From Vibrio sp. ED004 (GTDB lineage Bacteria; Pseudomonadota; Gammaproteobacteria; Enterobacterales; Vibrionaceae), in the NCBI RefSeq assembly GCF_023206395.1, contig NZ_CP066149.1:1178001-1242000 (forward strand): DNA of 64,000 bases, given 5' to 3'. The position numbers and the translations under genes were made by a program. Of this stretch, positions 17,766 through 31,107 are shown piece after piece (position 1 is the stretch's first letter; every line of letters begins with the position of its first letter). The notes below the pieces were generated by a model, which saw nothing but the letters and a program-made list of their open reading frames with translations, was not told the DNA's origin and did not search any database.

Positions 17766-20327
17766 GTGAAAGCCGATCAAAAACATACTCCCATGATGCA
17801 GCAGTACCTAAAACTAAAAGCAGAAAATCCAGAAATTCTGCTGTTCTACCGCATGGGCGATTTCTACGAGCTTTTCTACGATGACGCTAAAAAAGCTTCT
17901 CAACTCCTCGATATTTCACTGACTAAGCGTGGTTCATCAAATGGTGAGCCGATTCCGATGGCAGGTGTTCCATACCATGCGGTTGAAGGATACCTTGCAA
18001 AGTTAGTGCAACTTGGTGAGTCCGTAGCAATTTGTGAACAGATTGGTAATCCAGCACTTTCAAAAGGCCCTGTTGAGCGCGCGGTCGTGCGTATCGTGAC
18101 ACCGGGTACAGTAACCGACGAAGCATTGCTTTCTGAACGCATTGATAACCTGATTGCAGCCATTTATCACCACAACGGTAAGTTCGGCTATGCGACGCTC
18201 GATATTACTTCCGGTAGATTCCAACTCTGCGAGCCTGAAACTGAAGAAGCAATGGCCGCTGAGCTACAGAGAACCTCTCCGCGTGAGCTGTTGTTCCCTG
18301 AAGATTTCGAACCTGTCGATTTAATGGCAAGCCGTAACGGCAATCGTCGTCGCCCTGTCTGGGAATTTGAATTAGACACCGCCAAGCAGCAACTGAACCA
18401 ACAATTTGGTACTCGCGACCTTGTCGGTTTTGGCGTGGAAGGTGCCAAGCTTGGCCTGTGTGCAGCCGGCTGTCTTATTCAATATGTAAAAGACACGCAA
18501 CGTACAGCGCTTCCGCACATCCGTTCACTCACTATGGACAAGCAAGATCACTCCGTGATCCTCGATGCTGCGACTCGCCGCAATCTAGAAATCACGCAAA
18601 ATCTTGGTGGTGGCACAGATAACACGCTTGCTGAAGTGCTTGATCACACCGCTACGGCAATGGGTAGTCGTATGCTTAAGCGTTGGTTACATCAACCGAT
18701 GCGCAATATCTCGGCACTTGATCAACGCCTAGATGCGATTGGTGAAATGAAAGATTTGGCTCTATTCACAGAGCTACAGCCGACCTTAAAACAGATTGGT
18801 GATATCGAACGTATTCTGGCTCGTCTTGCACTTCGTTCTGCTCGCCCACGTGATATGGCGCGCCTTCGCCAAGCAATGGAATATTTGCCAGAGCTTGCTG
18901 AAACACTGACCCAACTTAAGCACCCATACCTGACTCAACTTGCTCAGTACGCGTCTCCTGTGGATGAGGTTTCAGAACTGCTTGAACGTGCAATAAAAGA
19001 GAACCCACCCGTGGTTATCCGCGACGGCGGTGTGATCGCAGAAGGCTATAACGCCGAGCTAGATGAATGGCGTGACCTTGCTGCGGGCGCAACCGAGTTT
19101 CTGGATAAGCTTGAGCAAGAAGAGCGTGAACGTCACGGTATCGACACGCTAAAAGTTGGTTACAACAACGTACACGGTTTCTTCATTCAAGTAAGCCGCG
19201 GACAAAGCCACCTTGTACCGCCACATTATGTTCGTCGCCAAACGCTGAAGAATGCTGAACGTTACATTATTCCTGAGCTGAAAGAGCACGAAGACAAAGT
19301 GCTTAACTCTAAATCGAAGGCACTGGCTATCGAGAAGCAGTTGTGGGAAGAGTTGTTTGATTTGCTACTGCCATATCTAGAACGACTGCAAAACATCGCT
19401 TCTTCAGTATCGCAACTTGATGTACTACAGAACTTAGCTGAGCGCGCAGATACGCTGGATTACTGTCGCCCAACTATGACAGAAGCGGCAGGTGTACAGA
19501 TCCAAGCGGGTCGTCACCCAGTAGTAGAGCAAGTGATGGACGAACCTTTCATCGCCAACCCTATCGACCTAAACGATAAGCGAAAAATGCTAATCATCAC
19601 AGGTCCGAATATGGGTGGTAAGTCGACCTACATGCGCCAAACTGCACTCATCGCATTGATGGCTCATATCGGTTGTTATGTTCCAGCTGAAAGCGCGACT
19701 ATTGGCTCTATCGACCGTATCTTTACTCGTATCGGTGCATCGGATGATCTGGCTTCTGGTCGTTCAACCTTCATGGTTGAGATGACAGAGACCGCTAATA
19801 TTCTGCACAACGCGACACCAAATAGCCTTGTGCTAATGGACGAAATTGGCCGTGGTACCAGTACTTACGATGGTTTGTCATTGGCATGGGCGAGCGCAGA
19901 ATGGCTAGCGAATCAAATCAATGCGATGACGCTGTTTGCAACGCACTACTTTGAGCTAACCGAACTGCCGAACCAACTGCCAACATTGGCAAATGTGCAC
20001 TTGGACGCGGTTGAACACGGCGATAGCATTGCCTTTATGCACGCGGTTCAAGAAGGTGCGGCAAGTAAATCTTACGGCCTAGCAGTTGCAGGGCTGGCTG
20101 GTGTACCAAAAGCAGTGATCAAGAACGCTCGCGCGAAGCTAACACAGCTTGAGGCATTGAGTATTGAGTCTCCGACATCGAAGCCAAGTGGTGTTGATAT
20201 CGCGAACCAACTGAGCCTGATCCCTGAACCGAGTGAAGTGGAACAAGCACTAGCGAATGTTGATCCTGATGATCTAACACCTCGCCAAGCATTAGAAGAA
20301 CTCTACCGCTTGAAGAAGCTTCTCTAA
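17766..20327 (+). CDS. mutS: DNA mismatch repair ATPase MutS
   Basis: 853-residue mismatch recognition protein. The Phe-X-Glu mismatch wedge is at 33-35 (GDFYELF); Walker [10 protein letters not shown] starts at 613; Walker B/signature [14 protein letters not shown] and [11 protein letters not shown] follow. The C-terminal tetramerisation tail ends with [16 protein letters not shown]. The start is GTG at 17766; no ATG fits the conserved N-terminus, and the ribosome site is weak. Divergent from pncC and convergent with rpoS. Confidence 0.97.
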   Translation: MKADQKHTPMMQQYLKLKAENPEILLFYRMGDFYELFYDDAKKASQLLDISLTKRGSSNGEPIPMAGVPYHAVEGYLAKLVQLGESVAICEQIGNPALSKGPVERAVVRIVTPGTVTDEALLSERIDNLIAAIYHHNGKFGYATLDITSGRFQLCEPETEEAMAAELQRTSPRELLFPEDFEPVDLMASRNGNRRRPVWEFELDTAKQQLNQQFGTRDLVGFGVEGAKLGLCAAGCLIQYVKDTQRTALPHIRSLTMDKQDHSVILDAATRRNLEITQNLGGGTDNTLAEVLDHTATAMGSRMLKRWLHQPMRNISALDQRLDAIGEMKDLALFTELQPTLKQIGDIERILARLALRSARPRDMARLRQAMEYLPELAETLTQLKHPYLTQLAQYASPVDEVSELLERAIKENPPVVIRDGGVIAEGYNAELDEWRDLAAGATEFLDKLEQEERERHGIDTLKVGYNNVHGFFIQVSRGQSHLVPPHYVRRQTLKNAERYIIPELKEHEDKVLNSKSKALAIEKQLWEELFDLLLPYLERLQNIASSVSQLDVLQNLAERADTLDYCRPTMTEAAGVQIQAGRHPVVEQVMDEPFIANPIDLNDKRKMLIITGPNMGGKSTYMRQTALIALMAHIGCYVPAESATIGSIDRIFTRIGASDDLASGRSTFMVEMTETANILHNATPNSLVLMDEIGRGTSTYDGLSLAWASAEWLANQINAMTLFATHYFELTELPNQLPTLANVHLDAVEHGDSIAFMHAVQEGAASKSYGLAVAGLAGVPKAVIKNARAKLTQLEALSIESPTSKPSGVDIANQLSLIPEPSEVEQALANVDPDDLTPRQALEELYRLKKLL

Positions 20328-20406
20328 CTTAAGAAGCACTCTAGTTTAAATAGCTAAGCGCTGTGGTTTCTAACTGAAGTAAAAAGCTAAACCAGAAGCT
20401 AAAACT

Positions 20407-20439
20407 AAAAAACGCTGACATTAGGTCAGCGTTTTTTTA
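20407..20439. terminator. bidirectional terminator between mutS and rpoS
   Basis: Stem CGCTGAC/GTCAGCG with a five-base loop and A/T runs on both sides, serving both convergent genes. Confidence 0.9.
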
Positions 20440-20461
20440 TTTCGATATCGTGGAATATCGT

Positions 20462-21442
20462 TTAGTCGTTTTCAACGTTGAACAAGTTTTCCATGTTCAG
20501 ACCTTGCTTGATCAGAATCTCACGTAAACGACGAAGACCTTCAACTTGGATTTGACGAACTCGCTCACGAGTCAGGCTGATTTCACGGCCAACTTCTTCT
20601 AACGTTGACGGTTCATAACCTAACAGTCCAAATCGACGTGCAAGCACTTCTTTCTGCTTCGGATTCAGTTCATCAAGCCAGAAAATCAGTGAGTTCTTGA
20701 TATCGCTATCTTGAGTTGAAACCTCAGGATCTGAATTGTTGATGTCTGGAATAATATCCAACAGCGCTTTCTCACCGTCACCACCAATTGGCGTATCTAC
20801 AGAGCTCACTCTTTCGTTTAGACGAAGCATCTTGCTCACATCACCAACTGGCTTATCTAGCTTAGAAGCGATCTCTTCAGCTGTTGGTTCGTGGTCAAGC
20901 TTTTGTGATAGCTCTCTTGCCGTACGTAGGTAGATGTTCAGCTCTTTCACAACATGGATTGGCAAACGGATGGTGCGAGTCTGATTCATCAACGCACGTT
21001 CAATAGTTTGACGAATCCACCATGTTGCGTAAGTTGAAAAGCGGAAGCCACGCTCTGGGTCAAACTTCTCTACGGCGCGAATCAAGCCTAGGTTGCCTTC
21101 TTCGATTAGATCGAGAAGTGCCAAGCCACGGTTGCTATAACGACGAGAAATTTTTACCACTAAACGCAGGTTACTTTCGATCATGCGTTTACGTGCTGCT
21201 TCATCACCGCGTAGAGCTCGACGTGCGTAAAGCACTTCTTCTTCTGCGGTTAGTAGTGGTGAGAAACCGATTTCGCCTAGATACAGTTGAGTGGCATCTA
21301 AGCTTTTAGACGTAACTTCAACTTCTTCTTTCGCTTCGGTTTTCTTAGTGACTGTTCGTTTTACTTTTCCAAGAGCTTCCGGTTCCGTGGTTGCTTGGTC
21401 AAGATCGAACTCTTCTTTGGTTACTGCATTGCTTATACTCAT
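20462..21442 (-). CDS. rpoS: RNA polymerase sigma factor RpoS
   Basis: 326-residue stationary-phase/general stress sigma-38. Region 1.2 contains [21 protein letters not shown]. Regions 2.3-2.4 hold [19 protein letters not shown], region 3 [16 protein letters not shown], and region 4.2 ends [21 protein letters not shown]. The ATG at 21442 follows GGGGGAGG; the frame up to 21469 adds no conserved residues. Downstream of nlpD, where rpoS promoters usually lie. Confidence 0.98.
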   Translation of the reverse strand: MSISNAVTKEEFDLDQATTEPEALGKVKRTVTKKTEAKEEVEVTSKSLDATQLYLGEIGFSPLLTAEEEVLYARRALRGDEAARKRMIESNLRLVVKISRRYSNRGLALLDLIEEGNLGLIRAVEKFDPERGFRFSTYATWWIRQTIERALMNQTRTIRLPIHVVKELNIYLRTARELSQKLDHEPTAEEIASKLDKPVGDVSKMLRLNERVSSVDTPIGGDGEKALLDIIPDINNSDPEVSTQDSDIKNSLIFWLDELNPKQKEVLARRFGLLGYEPSTLEEVGREISLTRERVRQIQVEGLRRLREILIKQGLNMENLFNVEND

Positions 21443-21540
21443 AACGCCTCCCCCTGGCGAAATTAGCATGACATTACAACTTCATATGTCGCTAAATGAC
21501 TATGTCACTCAATACAATACGTTAATCATTCATATTGTAT

Positions 21541-22455
21541 TTAAGGCAAATATCGTTTTGGATTAACGGATTTACCTTGGTAACGAATCTCAAAGTGCAG
21601 CCTAACACTGCTGGCTCCAGAGCTTCCCATTGTTGCAATCTTCTGCCCTGGTTTCACACTTTGCCCTTCAGATACTAATAGTCGGTCGTTATGCGCGTAT
21701 GCACTTAAGTAATTATCATTGTGCTTCACAATCACTAGATTGCCGTAGCCTCGTAGTGCATTACCCGAATAAACAACCGTTCCCCCTGCAGTAGATACTA
21801 TTGGCTGACCTCGCTGTCCTGCTATGTCTATGCCTTTATTTCCTTGTTCGCCTACAGAGAAATTCTTAATTACTCTCCCTTTAGTTGGCCATAACCATTT
21901 GGATACTTTATCACTTGTTGGTTTGGTGGACGGTGTAACATTCTGTTTACCTTTAGAACCAACATACTCCTTTGATTTAGATTGTTCAACCTTCTTTGGT
22001 GGATCTTTTTTTACCACTTTGGTGGTAGTTTGAGCTGGAGCTGGTTTAGAGTTTTTGCTCGATTGTGGTTTGGTTTTAGGTTTACTTGCCGCAGATGACG
22101 TTGTCGATGCCGCGACAGGCGCAGCAACTGCTGCTGCCGCTACCGTAGATTTACCATACGCAGGCGCGTTGTAGCTAGGACGCCACAACTTAAGCTTCTG
22201 TCCTGGGTGGATAGTATAAGGGGCAGACAATTTGTTGTAACTGACGAGGTCATTCACATCTTTATTGGTCACATAAGCGATGAAATAAAGCGTGTCGCCT
22301 TTTTTCACTTCATAGTAACTGCCGCGATAACTACCACGATCAATCGATGAGTATTTCTTGTTAAGGCTTGAAACCGGCGCAGGCGAATTCGCTGCACACC
22401 CAACAAGGGCACAGCTAAGCAGTAAAGTACTTCCTTTAAACAACTTCGAACGCAT
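21541..22455 (-). CDS. nlpD: murein hydrolase activator NlpD
   Basis: 304-residue outer-membrane lipoprotein (lipobox LVGC) that activates AmiC-type amidases at the division septum. A LysM domain (YEVKKGDTLYFIAYVTNKD to PGQKLKLW) is followed by a low-complexity Ala/Ser/Lys/Pro linker and a C-terminal LytM/M23 domain. The latter keeps only part of the metal-binding set (GIDIAGQRGQPI, SAYAHNDRLLV, LHFEIRYQGKSV), as expected of a non-catalytic activator. The in-frame GTG at 22470 is less likely than the ATG at 22455. Between pcm and rpoS. Confidence 0.95.
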   Translation of the reverse strand: MRSKLFKGSTLLLSCALVGCAANSPAPVSSLNKKYSSIDRGSYRGSYYEVKKGDTLYFIAYVTNKDVNDLVSYNKLSAPYTIHPGQKLKLWRPSYNAPAYGKSTVAAAAVAAPVAASTTSSAASKPKTKPQSSKNSKPAPAQTTTKVVKKDPPKKVEQSKSKEYVGSKGKQNVTPSTKPTSDKVSKWLWPTKGRVIKNFSVGEQGNKGIDIAGQRGQPIVSTAGGTVVYSGNALRGYGNLVIVKHNDNYLSAYAHNDRLLVSEGQSVKPGQKIATMGSSGASSVRLHFEIRYQGKSVNPKRYLP

Positions 22456-22490
22456 CGACTCTCTATCCACCTACACCATTGGTCTTGTTA

Positions 22491-23117
22491 TTAAGCTAGT
22501 TCACCAGGAACAAGAGGTACAAATCTCACCATTTCGATAACACTCGACAAAAATTCATCGCCGTGACGAACGATCTTCAACAGTTGTTGTTCATCATCCC
22601 CAACAGGAATCAGTAAACGACCGCCATCTTTCAGCTGTTGCAGAAGCGCTTGAGGAATCGACTCTGCAGCAGCGGTAACAATAATCGCATCAAAAGGCGC
22701 CTTTGAAGACCACCCTTGCCAACCATCACCATGCTTAGTTGAAATATTGTAGAAATCGAGTTGCTTCAACCTACGTTTAGCATCCCATTGTAGCGACTTT
22801 ATTCTTTCAACCGAATAGACATGATCAACAAGCTGAGCCAATACTGCGGTTTGGTAGCCAGAACCTGTTCCGATCTCCAAAACGCGGCTATCTTGTTGTA
22901 ACTCAAGTAACTCTGTCATTTTAGCAACAATGTATGGTTGCGAGATGGTTTGCCCCTGTCCGATCGGCAGCGCATTATTATCATAAGCTTGATGGTACAT
23001 CGCTTGTGATAAAAAGCTCTCCCTCGGCAGTTGGTAAATAGCATCAAGAACCTTTTGGTCTCGGATGCCATTTTCAATCAGAAAAGTAACTAAGCGCTCG
23101 GCTTGTGGATTGCTCAC
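22491..23117 (-). CDS. pcm: protein-L-isoaspartate O-methyltransferase
   Basis: 208-residue SAM-dependent enzyme that repairs isoaspartyl residues in aged proteins. The active region [21 protein letters not shown] and SAM motif [17 protein letters not shown] are clear. The start codon is GTG at 23117, directly abutting the surE stop, so translation is probably coupled. nlpD follows 35 bp later. Confidence 0.97.
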   Translation of the reverse strand: MSNPQAERLVTFLIENGIRDQKVLDAIYQLPRESFLSQAMYHQAYDNNALPIGQGQTISQPYIVAKMTELLELQQDSRVLEIGTGSGYQTAVLAQLVDHVYSVERIKSLQWDAKRRLKQLDFYNISTKHGDGWQGWSSKAPFDAIIVTAAAESIPQALLQQLKDGGRLLIPVGDDEQQLLKIVRHGDEFLSSVIEMVRFVPLVPGELA

Positions 23118-23861
23118 TTACTTCTCCCCTAACCATGTTGTCATCGCACCTAACGACTCGTGCGCCGTCAGATCAACTTGTAACGGTGTTACCGATACAA
23201 AGCCATGTTCGATTGCATAAAAATCGGTACCTTCGCCAGCATCTTGCTCTTTACCCGGAGGACCAAGCCAGTAGATATCATGACCACGAGGGTCCTTTTG
23301 CTTAATCATATCTTCAGCATGGTGACGAGCACCTAGGCGCGTTACTTGAGTACCAGAGAGCTGTTCTAAAGCTAGATCAGGCACATTGACGTTTAACAGG
23401 CGATTAGTTGGGATTGGGTTTACTAAATGTTGTTCGACGATACGACGAGCAATCGCTGCCGCTGTCTTAAAATGTTTTTTACCCACCAATGAAAACGCCA
23501 CCGATTGGACACCTAAGAAGTGCCCTTCCATTGCGGCTGCGACTGTGCCTGAATAAAGCACATCGTCACCGAGGTTTGCACCGTGATTAATGCCCGTTAA
23601 AACCAGATCGGGCATATCATTTTTAAGCAGTTCATTTAACGCAAAATGCACACAATCTGTCGGCGTGCCTTGTACCGAGTAGGTATTTTCTGCAATTTCT
23701 TGAACACGCAAAGGTTGCTCTAAAGTTAATGAATTTGAAGCACCTGAGCGATTACGGTCAGGTGCAACAATGATAACTTCAGCAAGATCACGTAATTCAT
23801 TTGCTAGCTCATGAATACCTTGAGCATGCACACCATCATCGTTGCTGAGTAAAATCTTCAT
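23118..23861 (-). CDS. surE: 5'/3'-nucleotidase SurE
   Basis: 247-residue metal-dependent nucleoside monophosphate phosphatase. The N-terminus [16 protein letters not shown] carries the Asp-Asp metal site; [14 protein letters not shown] and [25 protein letters not shown] are further signatures. The ATG at 23861 has AAGGATACAAG upstream. The frame continues to 23927, but that part translates a 21-bp tandem repeat. Second in truD-surE-pcm. Confidence 0.97.
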   Translation of the reverse strand: MKILLSNDDGVHAQGIHELANELRDLAEVIIVAPDRNRSGASNSLTLEQPLRVQEIAENTYSVQGTPTDCVHFALNELLKNDMPDLVLTGINHGANLGDDVLYSGTVAAAMEGHFLGVQSVAFSLVGKKHFKTAAAIARRIVEQHLVNPIPTNRLLNVNVPDLALEQLSGTQVTRLGARHHAEDMIKQKDPRGHDIYWLGPPGKEQDAGEGTDFYAIEHGFVSVTPLQVDLTAHESLGAMTTWLGEK

Positions 23862-23879
23862 CTTGTATCCTTTCTTTTG

Positions 23880-23921
23880 TTCCAATGCCAAGTGACTAAA
23901 TTCCAATATCAAGTGACTTAG
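23880..23921. repeat. 21-bp tandem direct repeat between truD and surE
   Basis: Two adjacent 21-bp units (23880-23900 and 23901-23921) both begin TTCCAAT and contain CAAGTGACT, matching at 17 of 21 positions, with a partial third unit after. They lie just before the surE ribosome site. Confidence 0.75.
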
Positions 23922-23936
23922 CTCCAAGCATAATCG

Positions 23937-24983
23937 TTATTGCTCGTAGCTTCTTTCTACGTGTACTTCTTCAACCAATTCGCGAACGATCGCTGTTGCG
24001 AAACAGCCCGCATCAAGAGAAAACTTAAGCGTGACATTATCTTCGTTCACTTCCCAAGTTAAATCCGTTGGTTTCAGTGACGCTTCACGGCGATCATGGC
24101 GCATACGGTTACCACGAATCAAAGCCATTAGATCCGGTTCAGCATCAAGGTGTTTCTGTTCTAGAGCTTGAGACTCATCAGTCGTTGGTAAGGCATTATC
24201 GCCAGCCAAAGCAACAGTCATCAAAGCAGAGCCGTTCGCGATGTCTTGGTTTACAGCTTCAATGTTGTCAGCCGTTACCGTTAGTTGAGCGCCGTCTTTC
24301 AACACGATATCGCCAACCAATGCTGATGCAAACGCACCTTGCTCAATACGGTCTGAAAGGATCAGGTTGTAAATCCACGAGCGAGCTGCAGAAAGGTACA
24401 AGCTGCGCTTATTTTGGTTACGAGTACGAACGTTATCACGGCCCCAACGACGAGCTTCAGATAGGTTGTTACCTTCATTGCCAAAACGCTGAGCACCAAA
24501 GTAGTTTGGCACGCCCACTTGAGCGACTTTTTCCAAACGCTTGACCACATCTTCGCAATCCGTTACTTCAGACAAGGTCAACTCAAATTGGTTGCCAACT
24601 AAATCGCCCGGACGTAACTTTTTGTTGTGTCGCGCTGTCGCTAGGATTTCGATGCTTGGGTATTGTGCTAAGAACGCTGAAAAGTCAGGCTCACCTTTCG
24701 GTAGGTGGACGCTCAACCACTGCTCTGTCACAGCGTGACGGTCTTTCAAACCCGCCCAGCTCACGTCTTTCGACTTAACACCGCAAGCCTTAGCCAACTC
24801 ATTCGCCACGAAGCTTGTATTCTCACCCGTTTTACGGATGCGAACCATTAGATGCTCGCCTTCACCGGTAAATTCAAAACCCAAGTCTTCATTAACGACA
24901 AAGTGTTCGGCTTTTGCTTTTAGTTTTGCTTTCGCAGTTGGTTTACCGTTTAGATAAGCCAATGAAGATAAAATATCTGACAT
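23937..24983 (-). CDS. truD: tRNA pseudouridine(13) synthase TruD
   Basis: 348-residue enzyme that isomerises U13 of tRNA-Glu. The catalytic motif GLKDRHAVTEQW (Asp near 81) and PNYFGAQRFGNEGNNL are family signatures; the TRUD insertion domain follows around 155-300. The ATG at 24983 gives the family start MSDILSSLAYLNGKP; an upstream in-frame GTG at 25013 would overlap ispF. Part of the ftsB-ispD-ispF-truD-surE-pcm-nlpD run. Confidence 0.96.
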   Translation of the reverse strand: MSDILSSLAYLNGKPTAKAKLKAKAEHFVVNEDLGFEFTGEGEHLMVRIRKTGENTSFVANELAKACGVKSKDVSWAGLKDRHAVTEQWLSVHLPKGEPDFSAFLAQYPSIEILATARHNKKLRPGDLVGNQFELTLSEVTDCEDVVKRLEKVAQVGVPNYFGAQRFGNEGNNLSEARRWGRDNVRTRNQNKRSLYLSAARSWIYNLILSDRIEQGAFASALVGDIVLKDGAQLTVTADNIEAVNQDIANGSALMTVALAGDNALPTTDESQALEQKHLDAEPDLMALIRGNRMRHDRREASLKPTDLTWEVNEDNVTLKFSLDAGCFATAIVRELVEEVHVERSYEQ

Positions 24984-25005
24984 GCTGTTCTTTTCGTGTT
25001 GGTGC

Positions 25006-25488
25006 TTACGCACTTTTGGTAATTAGGACCACCGCTTCACATGCGATGCCCTCTTTGCGACCTGTAAAACCTAAACGCTCTGTAGTCGTGGCTTTTACAT
25101 TCACATTACTGATGCTGGTTTCTAAGTCTTGTGCAATCGCTTGGCACATAGATTCTATATGAGGCGCCATTTTTGGTGCTTGCGCCATGATAGTAATATC
25201 GGCATTACCAATCACGTAGCCTTGTTCTTTTACTCGACGATAAACATCTTTCAATAGCTCACGGCTGTCTGCACCCTTCCACTCATCATCAGTATCTGGG
25301 AAATGACGACCAATATCACCCGCAACAATCGCACCTAATAGAGCGTCACATAACGCATGTAGGGCAACATCACCGTCTGAGTGTGCAATAAGACCTTGTT
25401 CATAAGGGACGCTCACGCCACCAATAATTACCGGGCCTTCACCACCAAACTTATGTACATCAAAGCCATGGCCAATACGAATCATCAT
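25006..25488 (-). CDS. ispF: 2-C-methyl-D-erythritol 2,4-cyclodiphosphate synthase
   Basis: 160-residue trimeric enzyme of the MEP isoprenoid pathway. GHGFDVHKF provides the Asp and His zinc ligands, and [21 protein letters not shown] contains the next His. Its first ATG overlaps the ispD stop (TAATG), so the two are translationally coupled. Confidence 0.98.
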   Translation of the reverse strand: MMIRIGHGFDVHKFGGEGPVIIGGVSVPYEQGLIAHSDGDVALHALCDALLGAIVAGDIGRHFPDTDDEWKGADSRELLKDVYRRVKEQGYVIGNADITIMAQAPKMAPHIESMCQAIAQDLETSISNVNVKATTTERLGFTGRKEGIACEAVVLITKSA

Positions 25489-26189
25489 TATTCCTTATTC
25501 TGACTTAAATAGAACTCAGCAAGCGCTAAATCTTCTGGCTGAGTAATCTTAAAATTATCTGAACGCCCAGCGATTAAAGCGGGCGATAAACCTTTCCACT
25601 CAAAAGCTGAAGCTTCATCGGTAATAGAAACACCTTGTTGAAGCGCCTCACTTAATGCATTCCAGAGGGGTTCTGCTTTAAACATTTGCGGCGTCAGTGC
25701 GTGCCATAGATCAGCTCGTTCAACGGTATGCTCAATCTGCCCTTGGACACCTCGCTTCATCGTGTCACGAACGGGCGCGGCCAAAATAGCCCCGACATCA
25801 TGGCTCATCGCGCCTGAGATCAACTTATCGATATCACCCAACTGAACACAAGGCCTTGCAGCATCGTGAACCATCACCCATTCACCAAGCTGTTGCTCTG
25901 CAATGTAATCTAAAGCAGAGAGCACGGAGTCCGCTCTTTCGCTTCCACCAGACACTCTGATCACTTGTGGGTTCTGATTTAGGGCAAGCTCTGGGTAGTA
26001 TGGGTCATCTTCGCTAATCGCGACGACAATTTGAGAGACTTGTGAATGAGACAATAATTTCTCAATGGTGTGCTCTAAAATCGTTGTACCGTTAATCTTG
26101 AGATATTGCTTAGGACGGCCGGCCTGCATTCGGCTACCCACGCCCGCCGCAGGTACAACGGCAATCACGCTTTGAAGTTGAGTCGACAT
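25488..26189 (-). CDS. ispD: 2-C-methyl-D-erythritol 4-phosphate cytidylyltransferase
   Basis: 233-residue MEP-pathway enzyme that makes CDP-methylerythritol. The nucleotide-binding [20 protein letters not shown] loop and VHDAARPCV motif are present, with ITDEASAFE in the C-terminal half. It overlaps both ftsB (upstream) and ispF (downstream) by one base. Confidence 0.98.
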   Translation of the reverse strand: MSTQLQSVIAVVPAAGVGSRMQAGRPKQYLKINGTTILEHTIEKLLSHSQVSQIVVAISEDDPYYPELALNQNPQVIRVSGGSERADSVLSALDYIAEQQLGEWVMVHDAARPCVQLGDIDKLISGAMSHDVGAILAAPVRDTMKRGVQGQIEHTVERADLWHALTPQMFKAEPLWNALSEALQQGVSITDEASAFEWKGLSPALIAGRSDNFKITQPEDLALAEFYLSQNKE

Positions 26190-26470
26190 TAATGGGATTC
26201 CTCACCAATGATGCGATAAAACGTTTCGCCTTCTTTTACCATTCCAAGTTCATGACGTGCACGCTCTTCTATCGCGTCTAAGCCTTGGCGTAGATCGTCG
26301 ATTTCAGCAAACATCTCGGCATTACGAACATGTAGCTTTTCGTTTACTTGTTGCTGAACTTGGATTTCGTTGTTCACACCGTAGTAATCAGAGATACCAT
26401 TTTTACCGAGCCACAGTGTGTGTTGTAGCCAGCCAAACACTATGAGCAGTACTAAAGCAAAAATTCGCAT
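26189..26470 (-). CDS. ftsB: cell division protein FtsB
   Basis: 93-residue bitopic divisome protein forming the FtsQ-B-L complex. One N-terminal membrane helix (about 3-20) is followed by a heptad coiled coil (about 28-70, [18 protein letters not shown]). The periplasmic end [16 protein letters not shown] is typical. The operon ftsB-ispD-ispF is conserved in the class. Confidence 0.96.
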   Translation of the reverse strand: MRIFALVLLIVFGWLQHTLWLGKNGISDYYGVNNEIQVQQQVNEKLHVRNAEMFAEIDDLRQGLDAIEERARHELGMVKEGETFYRIIGEESH

Positions 26471-26604
26471 AACACCTTTCGCCGGTTGAAAAAGAAGGAA
26501 CTAGAATAAGGCACATATATACCATAATGAGCTTATTGGTGCGAGATATGTGGTGTAAGGGAATCAATAAGTAGGAGAATTATTGTTGTTCGAAACCTGT
26601 AATA

Positions 26605-26645
26605 AGATTCTCAACGCCCTCCTCCATCGGTCTCGATAATGACGA
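26605..26645. repeat. single right arm of the palindromic intergenic repeat
   Basis: Begins AGATTCTC and ends ATAATGACGA, resembling the right arms at 26763-26806 and 31050-31092 (AGATTCCC ... GGAATGACGA). No left arm precedes it, so it is probably a decayed or partial copy. Confidence 0.55.
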
Positions 26646-26678
26646 ACAAACGACTGCAGCCGAAAGAACCAAAGACAG

Positions 26679-26698
26679 CGTGCCTTTCCTAAGGCACG
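26679..26698. repeat. perfect 8-bp hairpin
   Basis: CGTGCCTT, a four-base TCCT loop, then AAGGCACG. It lies directly before the left arm of the palindromic repeat and has no T-tract, so it does not look like a terminator. Confidence 0.7.
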
Positions 26699-26702
26699 TG
26701 CC

Positions 26703-26806
26703 CCGTCATTCCCAAGAAGGAGGAACGACTGAGTTGGGCATCTATCGAGGCAAACGCAAATAAGAGATCCCCCGATTCCTTCCTTCGTCAGTCTAGGGAA
26801 TAACGA
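26703..26806. repeat. nested palindromic intergenic repeat, copy 1
   Basis: Left arm CGTCATTCCCAA ... TTGGGCATCT and right arm GAGATCCCCC ... TAGGGAATAACGA. Each arm folds on itself and the two are inverted relative to each other. Related to 30996-31092. Confidence 0.7.
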
Positions 26807-26824
26807 ACTTTAGATGTAACAAGG

Positions 26825-26850
26825 AGGAGCTTTAAAACCTAGAGCTTCTT
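26825..26850 (-). repeat. 26-bp duplicate of the eno 3' coding end
   Basis: Matches eno positions 26963-26988 at 25 of 26 bases in the same orientation, 138 bp further on, beyond the eno terminator. It has no reading function here. Confidence 0.85.
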
Positions 26851-26869
26851 CCCGTCATTTTTTACAGAC

Positions 26870-26899
26870 AAAAAAATGCCCCGCACAAGCGAGGCATTT
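26870..26899 (-). terminator. eno terminator
   Basis: Stem AAATGCCTCGC/GCGGGGCATTT (one G-T wobble) with loop TTGT and T7 on the minus strand, 31 bp after the eno stop. Confidence 0.9.
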
Positions 26900-26929
26900 A
26901 AAAAGCTTAGATTAACAATTCACTAGGAA

Positions 26930-28285
<1,356 letters not shown>

Positions 28286-28309
28286 TTACGCAGCTACCTG
28301 TATTCCTTT

Positions 28310-30050
<1,741 letters not shown>

Positions 30051-30100
30051 CTGCTATTTTTTATTTTTTGCTTCAAATCAATTCATGATAAAAGCTTTGG

Positions 30101-30898
30101 TTATCTTTTCTCCGCCACTTTGACTTCATCCCACATGGAATCAAGCTGTTGTAGTGAAAAATCGGTCAAATTTTTATCTTGCTGACGAACTTTTTGTTCC
30201 ACCCCTTTAAAGCGACGTGAAAACTTCAGATTGGCTTTGTTCAGCGCCGTTTCTGGATTTTTACCTAAATGTCGCACCAAATTGACCGTCGCAAACAGCA
30301 AATCACCTAACTCTTCTTCAACCAAATCTTCGTTAGGTGTGACTTGAAGCGCCTCTTCCAGCACCTCGTCAACTTCCTCTAAAACCTTATCGGCGACTGG
30401 CCCAATTGAGTCCCAATCAAAGCCAAATTTCGCGACCTGCTTTTGAATCTTTGTAGCACGCGAAAGCGCAGGTAGAGAGTTTGGTATTGAGTCTAGAATA
30501 CTTTCTTGAGTTTTGCCTGCTTGTGCTTTTTCTTTCGCTTTTTCCGCTTCCCAGTTGGCATTGATTTCTTCATCACTGGCAAACTCGGTATCAGAGAACA
30601 CATGCGGGTGACGTCGTGTTAGCTTCTCATTGATGCCATCAACCACATCAGAGAACTCAAACAACCCCTGTTCTTTCGCTAACTGGCTATAGAAGATCAC
30701 CTGAAACAACAAATCACCCAACTCTTCTTGTAGGTTCGGCCAATCTTTGTTGTGAATCGCATCCACCACTTCGTACGTCTCTTCGATAGTATGCGGCACA
30801 ATTGTTTCAAAATTTTGTTTTAAATCCCAAGGACAGCCACCTTCAGGATCGCGCAGCTTAGTCATGATCTGTTCAAGTTGTTCAATCGGGTGATTCAT
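30101..30898 (-). CDS. mazG: nucleoside triphosphate pyrophosphohydrolase MazG
   Basis: 265-residue enzyme with two MazG domains that hydrolyses nucleoside triphosphates and, in E. coli, limits ppGpp-linked toxicity. The first domain starts [19 protein letters not shown] and holds [10 protein letters not shown]. The second (about 150-240) has [11 protein letters not shown] and [14 protein letters not shown]. The ATG at 30898 has AGGAAG; the frame continues to 31039 through repeat DNA. Located after relA, as in E. coli, though a terminator and repeat separate them here. Confidence 0.95.
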   Translation of the reverse strand: MNHPIEQLEQIMTKLRDPEGGCPWDLKQNFETIVPHTIEETYEVVDAIHNKDWPNLQEELGDLLFQVIFYSQLAKEQGLFEFSDVVDGINEKLTRRHPHVFSDTEFASDEEINANWEAEKAKEKAQAGKTQESILDSIPNSLPALSRATKIQKQVAKFGFDWDSIGPVADKVLEEVDEVLEEALQVTPNEDLVEEELGDLLFATVNLVRHLGKNPETALNKANLKFSRRFKGVEQKVRQQDKNLTDFSLQQLDSMWDEVKVAEKR

Positions 30899-30953
30899 CG
30901 TTTTCTTCCTATTACTGTCTTTGATTTTTAAATTTATAACGTCTTCTAAAACT

Positions 30954-30987
30954 AAAAAAGGTGAGCAGCCAAAACCACTCACCTTTC
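30954..30987 (-). terminator. terminator between relA and mazG
   Basis: Arms AAAGGTGAGTGG and CTGCTCACCTTT pair through AAAGGTGAG/CTCACCTTT, with T6 on the minus strand. It lies past repeat copy 2, 120 bp after the relA stop. Confidence 0.8.
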
Positions 30988-30995
30988 TATTCTTT

Positions 30996-31092
30996 CCGTC
31001 ATCCCCAAGAGTGAAGAATGAGCGAGTTGGGGATCTCAAACCGTTTGGCGAGATTCCCTATCACCTTCGTCCCTCACTGTAGGGAATGACGA
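30996..31092. repeat. nested palindromic intergenic repeat, copy 2
   Basis: Left arm CGTCATCCCCAAGAG ... TTGGGGATCTC, a short centre, and right arm GAGATTCCCTA ... TAGGGAATGACGA. Both arms form their own hairpin and the whole is roughly palindromic. It lies in the relA 3' untranslated region. Confidence 0.75.
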
Positions 31093-31107
31093 GGATCGTA
31101 TTTTAGA

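Larger units (their letters stand above)
26471..26929. other. eno-ftsB intergenic region with repeats
   Basis: 459 bp without a gene. It holds palindromic repeat arms (26605-26645 and 26703-26806), a perfect hairpin (26679-26698), a 26-bp copy of the eno 3' end (26825-26850) and the eno terminator. The ftsB promoter should lie at its left side; I cannot place it confidently. Confidence 0.75.

Noticed and set aside
26471..26929. Integron attC site or insertion sequence remnant
   Set aside because: No integrase, transposase fragment or attC-type conserved ends; the repeats fit a short palindromic family better.
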